Positions 29,016 through 37,254 of a stretch of 64,000 bases of DNA are shown here, piece by piece. A model generated the notes under the pieces. It saw only the letters and a list, made by a program, of their open reading frames with translations, was not told where the DNA came from and did no database searches. The stretch comes from an uncultured Prochlorococcus sp. (GTDB lineage: Bacteria; Cyanobacteriota; Cyanobacteriia; PCC-6307; Cyanobiaceae), in the NCBI GenBank assembly GCA_902623195.1, contig CACNSV010000001.1, forward strand, positions 82,195 through 146,194. Reading direction: 5' to 3'. The position numbers and the translations under genes are program-made. Within the stretch, counting starts at the first letter, position 1. Each line of letters opens with the position of its first letter.

Positions 29016-29324
29016 TCAGAAATCTTTATTAAAAGCCTGTAATGCTTGTAAAGCCATATTAAGATGAACTTCCATTGCGCCAAGTGCCATAAGTGAATCT
29101 GTTGATTTACCTTGTAAAAATTTCTTATTCCTACTAGAAATTTTCTTTAGTAATGATTTAGTAGATAATGCCCAATTATCTAACTCCTCAACTAATTCAT
29201 CTTGTAATTTAGTATTTTGTTCATTATCTTCTGAACTTGCAAATTTATCTTTTTGAGCATTAATAAGTAAAAAAGATAATTTCTTGTGACTAATTGCTTG
29301 TGGTAATTTATTTGATTCGTTCAT
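29016..29324 (-). CDS. Hypothetical protein (102 aa)
   Basis: ATG ORF, MNESNKLPQAISHKKLSFLL, soluble and helical. The C-terminal part (STDSLMALGAMEVHLNMALQALQAF) is an Ala/Leu-rich amphipathic helix. No family recognised. It lies downstream of murD on the same strand, separated by a GC-richer stretch (29369-29410). Confidence 0.62.
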   Translation of the reverse strand: MNESNKLPQAISHKKLSFLLINAQKDKFASSEDNEQNTKLQDELVEELDNWALSTKSLLKKISSRNKKFLQGKSTDSLMALGAMEVHLNMALQALQAFNKDF

Positions 29325-29368
29325 TTAAAAAAACTTGTCTAATTTTAATGTAACTTTTTTTACTAAGG

Positions 29369-29410
29369 TTATGCCAGTTCGGTTTAGGTTGTGATGACCG
29401 ACCTCAAGAG
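29369..29410. other. GC-richer unexplained stretch upstream of the 102-aa gene
   Basis: The block from GCCAGTTCGG to CTCAAGAGC is close to half G+C in a spacer where most sequence is about a quarter. Short complementary pieces (TCGGT / ACCGA, AGGT / ACCT) could fold. It is not a tRNA: no T-loop or anticodon stem. It may be the 5' leader of the 102-aa gene or a small RNA. Confidence 0.3.
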
Positions 29411-29438
29411 CTTTATTGAAATTTTTTCAAAGAATAAT

Positions 29439-30830
29439 TTATTTTTGTAAATATTTTTTTACTAAGTATTTAAAGTAATTCCCTCTTTCTTCATAATCTG
29501 TAAATTGATCGAAACTTGAACATGCAGGTGAAAATAATAATATCTTTAATTTTCTTTTCATTAAATATTTTATGGCTATTGGGATTAAATCCTTGAGTTC
29601 ATTATGTATGAAGATATCCTCCGTAAAACCAGCCCTTAATAAAATTCTCTTTAATTCTTTTGAACTCTCTCCATAAAGAAATACACCTTTGCATTTTTCT
29701 AAAATAATACTTGACCATAATTTAGAGTCTCCTTTTTTAATTCGACCTCCAATAATAATTATCTGTCCTTTATCCAACGAATTTATACCAGAAAATGACG
29801 AATCAAAGTTGGTTGCTTTACTATCATTTATTACTTCTAGATTTTTTGAACTATAAATTGTTTCTAATCTATGAGGTAGTTGTTTATAAGTTTTTAAAGA
29901 ATTTTTTATTTTTTTGCCTGTGAGGCCTATCTTTCTTGCTGCTGCTGTTGCAAGTATTAAATTTAAAATATTATGTTTGCCTTTTAGTTTCAGAATATCT
30001 GAATGAAATAGTGCTGTTCCTTTCTCGACTATGTATCCTTTTTCATCTAACCAGTAATCACAATCTTCGATATTTTTATTTTTATAATCTAATGTTACCC
30101 ATATCCCCCTAGCAAGTTTTTTAGAAGATGACTTTAAATAAAAATCATCATAATTATAAATTCTAATTTCAGAGCTTTTTAAAAGATGATTTTTAATTTT
30201 AAAATAATTCTCTAGTGTTTTATGCCTTTCGAGGTGATCAGGAGTGAAAGTTGTCCAAATACCAATTTTAGGTTTTATTTCACAAGCTATTTCAATTTGG
30301 TAACTACTTAATTCAGCAATAATCCAATCAAGCTTTTTATTTGAATTGTAATCATAAGCATATTTGCAAAATGGTGTTCCAATATTCCCAGCGGGTGGGG
30401 CTTCCAACTTATTTTGGCTAAGAATATGACTTAATAAATGTGTTACGGTTGTTTTCCCATTGGTGCCTGTAATTCCAACCCAATTAAGATCTTTTAAATA
30501 ATTCCAACCTATATTTGCTTCGCCTAAAACCTTGATGCCTGAATCTTTTAATTTCAAAACAGTTTTATTATTAATATCTATAGCGGGACTTAAAATAACG
30601 CAATTTATATTATTCATCCACGGTGAGATTTTTTCGAATTTGAATGGAAATTCTAAAAAAACTTCTACACCAATATTTTCTAAATCTTTTTTATAAACAG
30701 TTAGTTGATCATTTATTTTTTCTTCTATGACTATTACTCTTTCACCTATACTATCTAAAAATTTTGCAGTCCAGTATCCTGATCTTCCTAAACCAATTAC
30801 TAGATTAATTTTTTTTGTAATTATTGGCAT
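29439..30830 (-). CDS. murD: UDP-N-acetylmuramoylalanine-D-glutamate ligase
   Basis: Adds D-glutamate to UDP-MurNAc-L-alanine in peptidoglycan precursor synthesis. The 463-residue Mur ligase has the N-terminal motif NLVIGLGRSGYWTAKFL, the ATP loop GITGTNGKTTVTHLL, the PAGNIGTPFCKY segment, the DHLERHKTLENYFKIK region, and NDSKATNFDSS. ATG at 30830. Usual family length. Confidence 0.95.
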   Translation of the reverse strand: MPIITKKINLVIGLGRSGYWTAKFLDSIGERVIVIEEKINDQLTVYKKDLENIGVEVFLEFPFKFEKISPWMNNINCVILSPAIDINNKTVLKLKDSGIKVLGEANIGWNYLKDLNWVGITGTNGKTTVTHLLSHILSQNKLEAPPAGNIGTPFCKYAYDYNSNKKLDWIIAELSSYQIEIACEIKPKIGIWTTFTPDHLERHKTLENYFKIKNHLLKSSEIRIYNYDDFYLKSSSKKLARGIWVTLDYKNKNIEDCDYWLDEKGYIVEKGTALFHSDILKLKGKHNILNLILATAAARKIGLTGKKIKNSLKTYKQLPHRLETIYSSKNLEVINDSKATNFDSSFSGINSLDKGQIIIIGGRIKKGDSKLWSSIILEKCKGVFLYGESSKELKRILLRAGFTEDIFIHNELKDLIPIAIKYLMKRKLKILLFSPACSSFDQFTDYEERGNYFKYLVKKYLQK

Positions 30831-30971
30831 ATTTATATTTCTTAAAATTAAATATTTAATATTATATTTAAATTTATATATTCAGCACGTTTGAAAATTT
30901 TAACTTTTATTTAGTAAATTGTTAATTGTGGATAATTAAGATGATTGTAGGAATTATTTTGTACATATTTT

Positions 30972-31241
30972 ATGAAAGATAATTTAACTAAGATATGGTT
31001 TAAATGGTTTTATAAAAGTTGGGAGAAATTTTCTCCAGGAAAACTAATAGAAAATGGTCTATTCCCATCACAAATTGCCGAAAGGTTCGTAAATGAACAT
31101 CAGGATAATTTAATTGAATTAGCAAATAAATTTGATGATACGAATGAAGATGCTTTAGAGGAATTTATGAAACTTTCAGAGAGTGAATTACACGTAACAA
31201 AGTATTTTTTAAAACTTGTTCAATTAAGAAAAATTAAATAA
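30972..31241 (+). CDS. Hypothetical protein (89 aa), paralogue of the protein at 20364
   Basis: Soluble, helical: MKDNLTKIWFKWFYKSWEKF, then FPSQIAERFVNEHQDN and EDALEEFMKLSESELHVTK, ending LVQLRKIK. Aligns with the 105-aa protein at 20364 over almost its whole length. TTGTGGATAA lies about 40 bp upstream. Its last codons overlap the 3' end of the SDR gene by 8 bp. Function unknown. Confidence 0.7.
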   Translation: MKDNLTKIWFKWFYKSWEKFSPGKLIENGLFPSQIAERFVNEHQDNLIELANKFDDTNEDALEEFMKLSESELHVTKYFLKLVQLRKIK

Positions 31242-32163
31242 ATTCTTTTATTATTTCAAGACTTTTATTCCATAAACTTTTTCTTTCAATAGTATTAAGC
31301 GCTGCAGGAGAAGTCTTAGATAATTTCGGGTGACCTCTAAAATTAAATTTAGGTCCATAATGATCTCCACTTTTTACTGAATCAGAGGTAGCAGCATAAA
31401 GTTGAGGCAAGGCACCCATTTCCGCAGACTGAAAAATAGGACTAAATAAATCTAATGATATCTTTTCAATTCTACTTGGATTGGGTCTTTGAGCATTAAA
31501 AAGATTTGTTTTTGCTATACCAGGATGCGCAGCTAGGGATAAAATATTTTTTTCTTTAAGTTTTTGACTTAATTCTAATGCGAACATAATGTTAGCTAAC
31601 TTACTATTTGCATAAGATTCTTGCTTGTTGTAATAATTTTCAGCTCTAAGATTATTCCAACTTATCTTTCCAAAAAATTGCGCTAGTGAAGTAACGGTGA
31701 CTATTCTTGAATGTTTAATTTTTTCTAATAAGGGTATTAATTTTAAAGTCAACAGCATATGGGATAAATGATTGACTGCAAATTGAATCTCATATCCTTG
31801 TGAATTTAAAGTTTTAGGGGGATGCATAATCCCAGCGTTATTTATTAATAAATCGAGATTGTCAAATTCATTAGATATTTGATCACATTTATTAGAAACC
31901 TTATTAAAATCAGACATTTCAATTTCTATGGTACTTAATTGAGCTTGCGGGATTAATTTTTGTAATTTATTTTTAGTAGCAATTGATTTCTCTGGAGTTC
32001 TACATGAAAGTATTACATGGCAATTTTTTTCAGCAAGCGCTTTTGCTGTGTAATAGCCTAAACCACTATTAGAACCAGTAATTAAAGCTGTTTTGCCTTC
32101 TAAATCAGGTATATTATTTGTGTCCCAATTTTTTTGTATATTTCTTGAAAGAGAACTAGTCAT
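31234..32163 (-). CDS. Short-chain dehydrogenase/reductase
   Basis: A 309-residue SDR. The NAD(P) loop TGSNSGLGYYTA is at residues 29-40, NNAG at 108-111, the catalytic Ser at about 159 and Y184-x3-K188 (YANSKLAN). The overall pattern resembles retinol-dehydrogenase/protochlorophyllide-reductase-like SDRs, but the substrate cannot be read from sequence. Convergent with the 89-aa gene. Confidence 0.88.
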   Translation of the reverse strand: MTSSLSRNIQKNWDTNNIPDLEGKTALITGSNSGLGYYTAKALAEKNCHVILSCRTPEKSIATKNKLQKLIPQAQLSTIEIEMSDFNKVSNKCDQISNEFDNLDLLINNAGIMHPPKTLNSQGYEIQFAVNHLSHMLLTLKLIPLLEKIKHSRIVTVTSLAQFFGKISWNNLRAENYYNKQESYANSKLANIMFALELSQKLKEKNILSLAAHPGIAKTNLFNAQRPNPSRIEKISLDLFSPIFQSAEMGALPQLYAATSDSVKSGDHYGPKFNFRGHPKLSKTSPAALNTIERKSLWNKSLEIIKEFI

Positions 32164-32229
32164 TTATAGCTTTGCTAAGTGTAATTTATATATTAAAAAG
32201 CTTAAATTAAATAATTTAATAACGTGAAT

Positions 32230-32253
32230 AAGATGAATTCATTAATTCATCTT
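32230..32253. repeat. Perfect 10-bp inverted repeat upstream of the photolyase-like gene
   Basis: AAGATGAATT - CATT - AATTCATCTT lies in the 146-bp divergent spacer between the SDR gene and the photolyase-like gene, 56 bp before the latter's ATG. It could be an operator for one or both, or a hairpin in the leader. No T-run follows directly, so a terminator is less likely. Confidence 0.5.
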
Positions 32254-32309
32254 TGTTATTGCTATTCATCAAAATAAAATTTTTTATTTAGTATTGGATT
32301 AAAAAAGAG

Positions 32310-33461
32310 ATGTCACTTTTTATTGAAGCAGAAAAAAAATGGAAAAATTTTCTTGCTACGAAAATTAAAGATTATGGTTCACTCAGGAATTACGATTATG
32401 GACCTGAAGAGATAAATTATGTCTCAAAAATTTCTCCTTTTATTTCTCATAGAGTACTTTTTGAATATCAAATAATCAAAGATATAAAACTTAAATTTAA
32501 AGGAAACCAAGTAAATAAATTTATTGAGGAAGTGTACTGGAGAATATATTGGAAAGGTGTCTTAGAAAATAAGCCTTGTATATGGGAAAATTTTATAAAT
32601 AAAAAAGTAGATAATTATGATTTTAATAAGTACAAAATGGCTGTAAATGGAGAAACAAATATTCCATACTTTAATTCATGGGTCAAAGAATTAAAGACTT
32701 ATAATTATTTACATAATCACACGAGAATGTGGTTTGCTAGCACGTGGATATTTGTATTGGGTCTACCTTGGGAGTTAGGCGCTAGATTCTTTTTTAAATA
32801 TCTTTATGATGGTGATGCAGCTTCAAATTTATTAAGTTGGAGGTGGGTAGCAGGTCTACAGACGAAGGGAAAAAGATATTTGTTTAGTCCTCAAAATCTA
32901 AAGAAATTTTCCAATGGAAGATTTTGCGTTAAGAATATAACCAATCAAGATATTGTTCTGGAAGATGATTTTGAAGTAATTATTTCAAATGACATATATC
33001 ATTCAAATATGCAAAAATCATCTAATAATTTGATCATGTTCGAAAATGATTTGCATGAAAATTCACAAAAAAAAATAATTTCGAAATATCAAAATGTCTT
33101 TTTAGTAAAATTAGATAAAAAGCATAGACAGATTGAAATTTCAGATTCTGTAATTCAATTCAAGCAAAATTTAATTGATGAATTTTCATTGAAATTTTCA
33201 AATATAGAAATAATTTCTTCACTTGAATTGAAAGATAGATTAAAAGGCAATTCATCTGTAGATTTAATCTATCCATCTATCGGAGATAATTATGACTTTA
33301 TAAAGAGTTTGCAAAAAAATAATAAATTAATAGTAAAAAATTTGGTTAGACCAGAGGATTTATATGCTTGGAAATTTGCTAAAAGAGGCTTTTTTAAATT
33401 TAAAGAAAATATTCCATCTATTAATAAATTTATAAATGAACCATATTTGATCTGGAAATGA
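32310..33461 (+). CDS. Photolyase/cryptochrome-like protein with rearranged domain order
   Basis: A 383-residue protein. Residues about 20-205 are the FAD-binding helical domain of photolyases/cryptochromes: ISPFISHRVLFEYQ, FIEEVYWRIYWKG (residues 71-83), NHTRMWFASTWIFVLGLPWE (136-155), then DGDAASNLLSWRWVAG (167-182). The alpha/beta photolyase domain that should come first is absent from the N terminus. Instead residues about 220-350 look like it (LIMFENDLHENSQKK, VFLVKLD, LIYPSIGDNYDF). So it appears to be a permuted photolyase relative. Photorepair activity is not established. Confidence 0.7.
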   Translation: MSLFIEAEKKWKNFLATKIKDYGSLRNYDYGPEEINYVSKISPFISHRVLFEYQIIKDIKLKFKGNQVNKFIEEVYWRIYWKGVLENKPCIWENFINKKVDNYDFNKYKMAVNGETNIPYFNSWVKELKTYNYLHNHTRMWFASTWIFVLGLPWELGARFFFKYLYDGDAASNLLSWRWVAGLQTKGKRYLFSPQNLKKFSNGRFCVKNITNQDIVLEDDFEVIISNDIYHSNMQKSSNNLIMFENDLHENSQKKIISKYQNVFLVKLDKKHRQIEISDSVIQFKQNLIDEFSLKFSNIEIISSLELKDRLKGNSSVDLIYPSIGDNYDFIKSLQKNNKLIVKNLVRPEDLYAWKFAKRGFFKFKENIPSINKFINEPYLIWK

Positions 33462-33632
33462 ATTAATATTTTGCAAACCTAAATTTGTAATTTGCAATAC
33501 TTCAATATCTATAAATTTAACATTACTCGCTATTTTAAGTAAGTATAAATACTTATTCTGAGATTAGTTTTTGATTTTTATCCACGAAGCAGAATATGAC
33601 TAGTTATTTTTACTTAAGAAATAAATTAAATA

Positions 33633-34193
33633 GTGCTATCAACCATCCTCACCAAATCATTTAGTAAAGATACAGCTTTATTAATATTAAGAGTAATTAC
33701 TGGAGTTGTTCTAATCCATCATGGGTTTGAAAAGACTGCTAATATTGAAAATTTTGCGGATGCATTTGTAAGGCCACTTCATTTACCATTTCCTATCTTT
33801 TTATCTTGGGTAGCTGCAATTTCAGAAATAGCAGGTAGTTGGTTAATAATTATTGGATTGGCTACTAGATTTGGAGCTTTAGCCATAGTTGGTACAATAA
33901 GTGTTGCTATATATCATGCACTTGTTACTGCAGGGTTTAACATATACTTATTAGAATTATTGCTTTTATACTTTGCATCTGCTACTTGTATTACTTTAAC
34001 TGGTCCAGGAATATTTTCACTTGATGAAGTAATTATAAGAATACTAAAGTCAGAATCAGAGGAAATTGAAGTTGCAACACTCACTATAAACAAAAAGTCT
34101 GGGAACCTAAGTGTTGAGGAATTGAAAGAAGTTAAAAAAGAAGGTTTTTTCCAATTCTTGCAATCAAATCTACTATCAGAATCATCAAGCTAA
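33633..34193 (+). CDS. DoxX-family membrane protein
   Basis: A 186-residue protein with four membrane helices in the first ~130 residues and the DoxX pattern: ALLILRVITGVVLIHHGFEK, LSWVAAISEIAGSWLIIIGL and a Gly/Ala-rich third helix. A charged cytoplasmic tail of about 50 residues follows. The start is a GTG at 33633. DoxX proteins are often linked to redox or stress roles; the specific job is unknown. Confidence 0.85.
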   Translation: MLSTILTKSFSKDTALLILRVITGVVLIHHGFEKTANIENFADAFVRPLHLPFPIFLSWVAAISEIAGSWLIIIGLATRFGALAIVGTISVAIYHALVTAGFNIYLLELLLLYFASATCITLTGPGIFSLDEVIIRILKSESEEIEVATLTINKKSGNLSVEELKEVKKEGFFQFLQSNLLSESSS

Positions 34194-34358
34194 TTTCTTA
34201 GGATAAAGACTTCTTATTAAACGTTCTCTCCTTTTTATATTATTGTAGTTTTCAAATTTAATTCTTAGAGTAGCTTCAATTAAACTTAAGATCATTCCAA
34301 TCGCTGTAATCCAAGTTAATAAAACTATAGGGTTTTCATGAATTGACGAGAAATTCAT
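34185..34358 (-). CDS. Small membrane protein with basic tail (57 aa)
   Basis: Minus-strand ATG ORF, MNFSSIHENPIVLLTWITAI then GMILSLIEATLRIKFENY and a basic end RRERLIRSLYPKKLA. One membrane helix. Its 3' end overlaps the doxX-like gene by 9 bp on the opposite strand. The C-terminal L-I-R-S-LYP-K pattern recalls the 76-aa protein at 25655. Confidence 0.58.
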   Translation of the reverse strand: MNFSSIHENPIVLLTWITAIGMILSLIEATLRIKFENYNNIKRRERLIRSLYPKKLA

Positions 34359-34433
34359 TTAATAATTGTTTCTTCTTTAAAGTTGACTGATTAACAAAGA
34401 TATTTCAACTAATTAGATACAATTTAGAAATAT

Positions 34434-34982
34434 TTAAGGATTTACTTCAACACATTTCCAGTTATCAATTTTCTTCCATACATATCTTTTATGAAAAGGT
34501 TTTTCTAACTTTAAAAGATCTACTTCATCAATTTTGATTTTCAATACTGAAAAATTATTCGGTTTTGAAAGTGCATTATTTCTGGAAGATATTATATTTT
34601 CTTGATCAATTTTTTTCCCAGGAGAAGGCCAATACCATTGATCTTTTGATTTATCGAATAAATTATTCCAATATTTATCATTCTCTTCTAACTCAGAAAC
34701 TTTACCTTTAAATCTATACTGAGTTTTAGTTTTAAAAAAAAGCCATAAAACTTCAATATTTTTATTGTTTTCTAAATCTGCATACTTCTCACTTCTTTTA
34801 TCAGTGTAGATAAGCATAGTGGTATTATCTAGCCATCCTCTAAATACAACAGTCCTTACTCGTGGTTGATTAGTTCTTGAAACATTTGCAATTTGTATCC
34901 ATCTATTTGATGGGAGTTTACCTTCTTTAGATTGAGATGCTTTTAATCTTTGCCTCCACAAGGGAAGATCCTTATTATTCAT
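34434..34982 (-). CDS. Pyridoxamine 5'-phosphate oxidase-related FMN-binding protein
   Basis: A 182-residue split-barrel flavoprotein of the Alr4036 / Pyridox_oxase type. Features: LPLWRQRLKAS, QPRVRTVVFRGW, LIYTDKRSEKYADLENNKNIEVLWLF, YRFKGKV. These resemble the FMN-phosphate-binding residues of PNPOx, but it is shorter and is not the vitamin B6 enzyme itself with confidence. It overlaps the upstream DUF1295-like gene by 8 bp, so the two are co-transcribed. Confidence 0.85.
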   Translation of the reverse strand: MNNKDLPLWRQRLKASQSKEGKLPSNRWIQIANVSRTNQPRVRTVVFRGWLDNTTMLIYTDKRSEKYADLENNKNIEVLWLFFKTKTQYRFKGKVSELEENDKYWNNLFDKSKDQWYWPSPGKKIDQENIISSRNNALSKPNNFSVLKIKIDEVDLLKLEKPFHKRYVWKKIDNWKCVEVNP

Positions 34983-35592
34983 TAAATTTAGGAAGGATTA
35001 AACCACTATTTGCTTTATATTCATCAAAACCTTCATATTTTTCAAGTGATTTATCCTTTTTAATCATTCTTGGGTAGAAGACTATAATGAAAAATATTAA
35101 AAGTATAATAAATGGAATTAGGTTCATAGATAATATCGCAAAAGATAAATATATAAGTATTTCACCTAGATAATTTGTATTCCTTGAATATTTAAAGAAA
35201 CCTTCAGTTATAAGTTCTTTTTTTAATTTTAAAGTGAAATATTTTTGTGAATCACTTGCAAAATGAAGAAAAACTCCAATTATATAAATTGAAACACATC
35301 CAGCTATTATGAAATTTGGAATCAATTTTTGGGAGGATATAAGAATAAATGGAGCTACCCAATAACTTCCTAAAAATATGAATCCTATTATTGAGGTTAA
35401 GAATCCCATTTCATCTTTAAAATATGGATCTGGAAATAATTTTTCTTTTAAAAGCCATAAGATTCCATATGTTCCATGTAGGGACAAGTAAATCCAAGCT
35501 GGAATAGAAAAATTGTCGTAGGTTGCCATTAAACTAAGTACAACAAATGGAGTCAAACCTTTGTGTAAATTTATTATTTGATTAAGTTTCAT
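34975..35592 (-). CDS. DUF1295 / isoprenylcysteine methyltransferase-like membrane protein
   Basis: A 205-residue polytopic protein with about six hydrophobic segments. The C-terminal half shows the DUF1295 / steroid-reductase / ICMT-like motif LITEGFFKYSRNTNYLGEIL, followed by FYPRMIKKDKSLEKYEGFDEYK, typical of membrane enzymes that use SAM or NADPH. Substrate unknown. Confidence 0.78.
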   Translation of the reverse strand: MKLNQIINLHKGLTPFVVLSLMATYDNFSIPAWIYLSLHGTYGILWLLKEKLFPDPYFKDEMGFLTSIIGFIFLGSYWVAPFILISSQKLIPNFIIAGCVSIYIIGVFLHFASDSQKYFTLKLKKELITEGFFKYSRNTNYLGEILIYLSFAILSMNLIPFIILLIFFIIVFYPRMIKKDKSLEKYEGFDEYKANSGLILPKFNE

Positions 35593-35677
35593 ATCTATAA
35601 TTTAAAAAAAGGTTTAATTATTTGTGGATAAATTAAATCTATAACCTTAGATGTGATTTTACAAAAAAATTAATAAA

Positions 35678-35749
35678 TGGGCGATACTGGATTTGAACCA
35701 GTGACTCCTACCATGTCAAGGTAGTGCTCTACCCCTGAGCTAATCGCCC
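35678..35749 (-). tRNA. tRNA-Val (anticodon GAC)
   Basis: Cloverleaf on the minus strand: acceptor GGGCGAT / ATCGCCC, D-stem GCTC / GAGC, anticodon stem CTACC / GGTAG around loop TTGACAT (anticodon GAC), and T-stem ACTGG / CCAGT with loop TTCAAAT. It is 72 nt including the discriminator A, and CCA is not encoded. It reads GUC/GUU valine codons. Confidence 0.97.
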
Positions 35750-35801
35750 TAATTAAAATTTATTATAAACCCCTAAATGAGTTGATATTAACTTCAACTC
35801 T

Positions 35802-36590
35802 TTATTTCTTTAGTAATTTAATTTTCCACCTTTCTCTTTTAGTCTTTTCAATTTCTAATATTTCAATGATACCTTTATTTTCAAATCTTATTTTATCTCC
35901 TACTTTTAAATTAATTGTTGATTTGTTGACTTTTAAACCATTAAGGTAAAGCAATCCATTTTTAATTTTATCAATAATTTTACTTCTTGATATCCTAAAA
36001 CCTGCTGAAGCTATCGCATCAATTCTTATAGATGCTTCTACAGAGTTAATTAATTTTGCAACTCTTTCGATAGGAGTTCTAAGTTCTGTTAAATTTACAA
36101 ATTCAATATTGACTTCTACATCTCTCAGTAAATATCTATTTTGTTTTTGAATATCTTGATTAAGATCAATAATCCCTTGCGCACCTCTTTCACCTAAGGT
36201 CCAAAAATCTCCAATCATATTTTCTTTGATTCCATGATTTATTAAAAAATTCCTGAAATCATCTTGTGATGGGTTATCAAATAAAAAATTACCTGAAATA
36301 TTAACTCCTTTTCCTGTAAAACTTGAAATTAGATCTTTTTCACTAGGTTGAATTGATTTCCTAAAACAAGCTATCTTTGCTCTATCTGCATTTACATAAC
36401 CACCATATACGAAATATGATAAATCAATTAAATTATGAAATTCTTTTAAGATTTCTTCCTGTATATAAGATGGAAAAAAGTTAGTCCAACATATTTCCCA
36501 AGTTTTATAAGCTAAATTTGATATTTCTATTAGATGTCTAATCTCTGACTTGTATAAACAATCCTTTTCAAAGTCTTTTAAATCAATCAT
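35802..36590 (-). CDS. Photosystem II S4-domain protein
   Basis: A 262-residue protein of the YlmH-like 'photosystem II S4 domain' family found in oxygenic phototrophs. Its C-terminal S4 RNA-binding domain spans about residues 185-260 (RIDAIASAGFRISRSKIIDKI, GLLYLNGLKVNKS, VGDKIRFENKG). Its ATG shares a base with the stop of the upstream gene (TAATG), so it is translationally coupled. The exact role in photosystem II or RNA binding is not established from sequence. Confidence 0.87.
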   Translation of the reverse strand: MIDLKDFEKDCLYKSEIRHLIEISNLAYKTWEICWTNFFPSYIQEEILKEFHNLIDLSYFVYGGYVNADRAKIACFRKSIQPSEKDLISSFTGKGVNISGNFLFDNPSQDDFRNFLINHGIKENMIGDFWTLGERGAQGIIDLNQDIQKQNRYLLRDVEVNIEFVNLTELRTPIERVAKLINSVEASIRIDAIASAGFRISRSKIIDKIKNGLLYLNGLKVNKSTINLKVGDKIRFENKGIIEILEIEKTKRERWKIKLLKK

Positions 36591-37156
36591 TATCCTTCTA
36601 AAAAAATAATATCTAATGGTTCAGATTCTTTTATTAGATTCCATGGTAATTCATATCCATTTTGATCTTCCAGAATAAAAAGCCATTTCCCATTTTTATT
36701 TGCATTTAATAAGGGTCTAATCTCTTTATTTCTATTAATATTTATACTCCCTGCAGCAAAAAAGCTACCTATATATCCAGAACTTAATCCTAAAAGACCT
36801 CCTAAAAATGATTCTCCAAAAGCATTTAGGTTAAGGAAAGAAAAAGTCGTTAAATTTGTCATATTTGAAAAACCTAAACCTGCTAAAAATCCAAATGGCA
36901 TTAACCATTTCTTCATATTTTTTTGCCTTATTTGTCTATCTAATTTTGGATTAAGAATTCTATTATTCTCAATGTTTTCTATTTTTAAAAGATAACTTTT
37001 AAAATTTTGAAGGATTTGTTCTTGGTCGCCTTTTATTTTGTCATTAGTTGGTTCTATTAAAATAGCTTGGGAAATAAATATAGATTTTTCTTCAAAAGTT
37101 TTAAGAAGATTAATACATTTTTCTATTTCTTTAAAAATCAAGATGCATTTAGTCAA
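36590..37156 (-). CDS. Hypothetical protein with central hydrophobic region (188 aa)
   Basis: TTG-start ORF, MTKCILIFKEIEKCINLL. Residues about 82-135 are Gly/Phe/Leu-rich and hydrophobic (WLMPFGFLAGLGFSNMTN, FGESFLGGLLGLSSGYIGSFFAAGS), probably two membrane helices flanked by soluble ends. The C terminus (GKWLFILEDQNGYELPWNLI) may be a small beta unit. It is coupled to the S4-domain gene downstream, suggesting a shared context. Family not named. Confidence 0.7.
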   Translation of the reverse strand: MTKCILIFKEIEKCINLLKTFEEKSIFISQAILIEPTNDKIKGDQEQILQNFKSYLLKIENIENNRILNPKLDRQIRQKNMKKWLMPFGFLAGLGFSNMTNLTTFSFLNLNAFGESFLGGLLGLSSGYIGSFFAAGSININRNKEIRPLLNANKNGKWLFILEDQNGYELPWNLIKESEPLDIIFLEG

Positions 37157-37254
37157 TTTTTATTCCTCAAATGTTGATTTCTTGATCCAATTTAATAAAA
37201 CAAGACCTATTCACTATAGATAAGTAAAGTAGATAATTAAAGAACCAATCTTAA

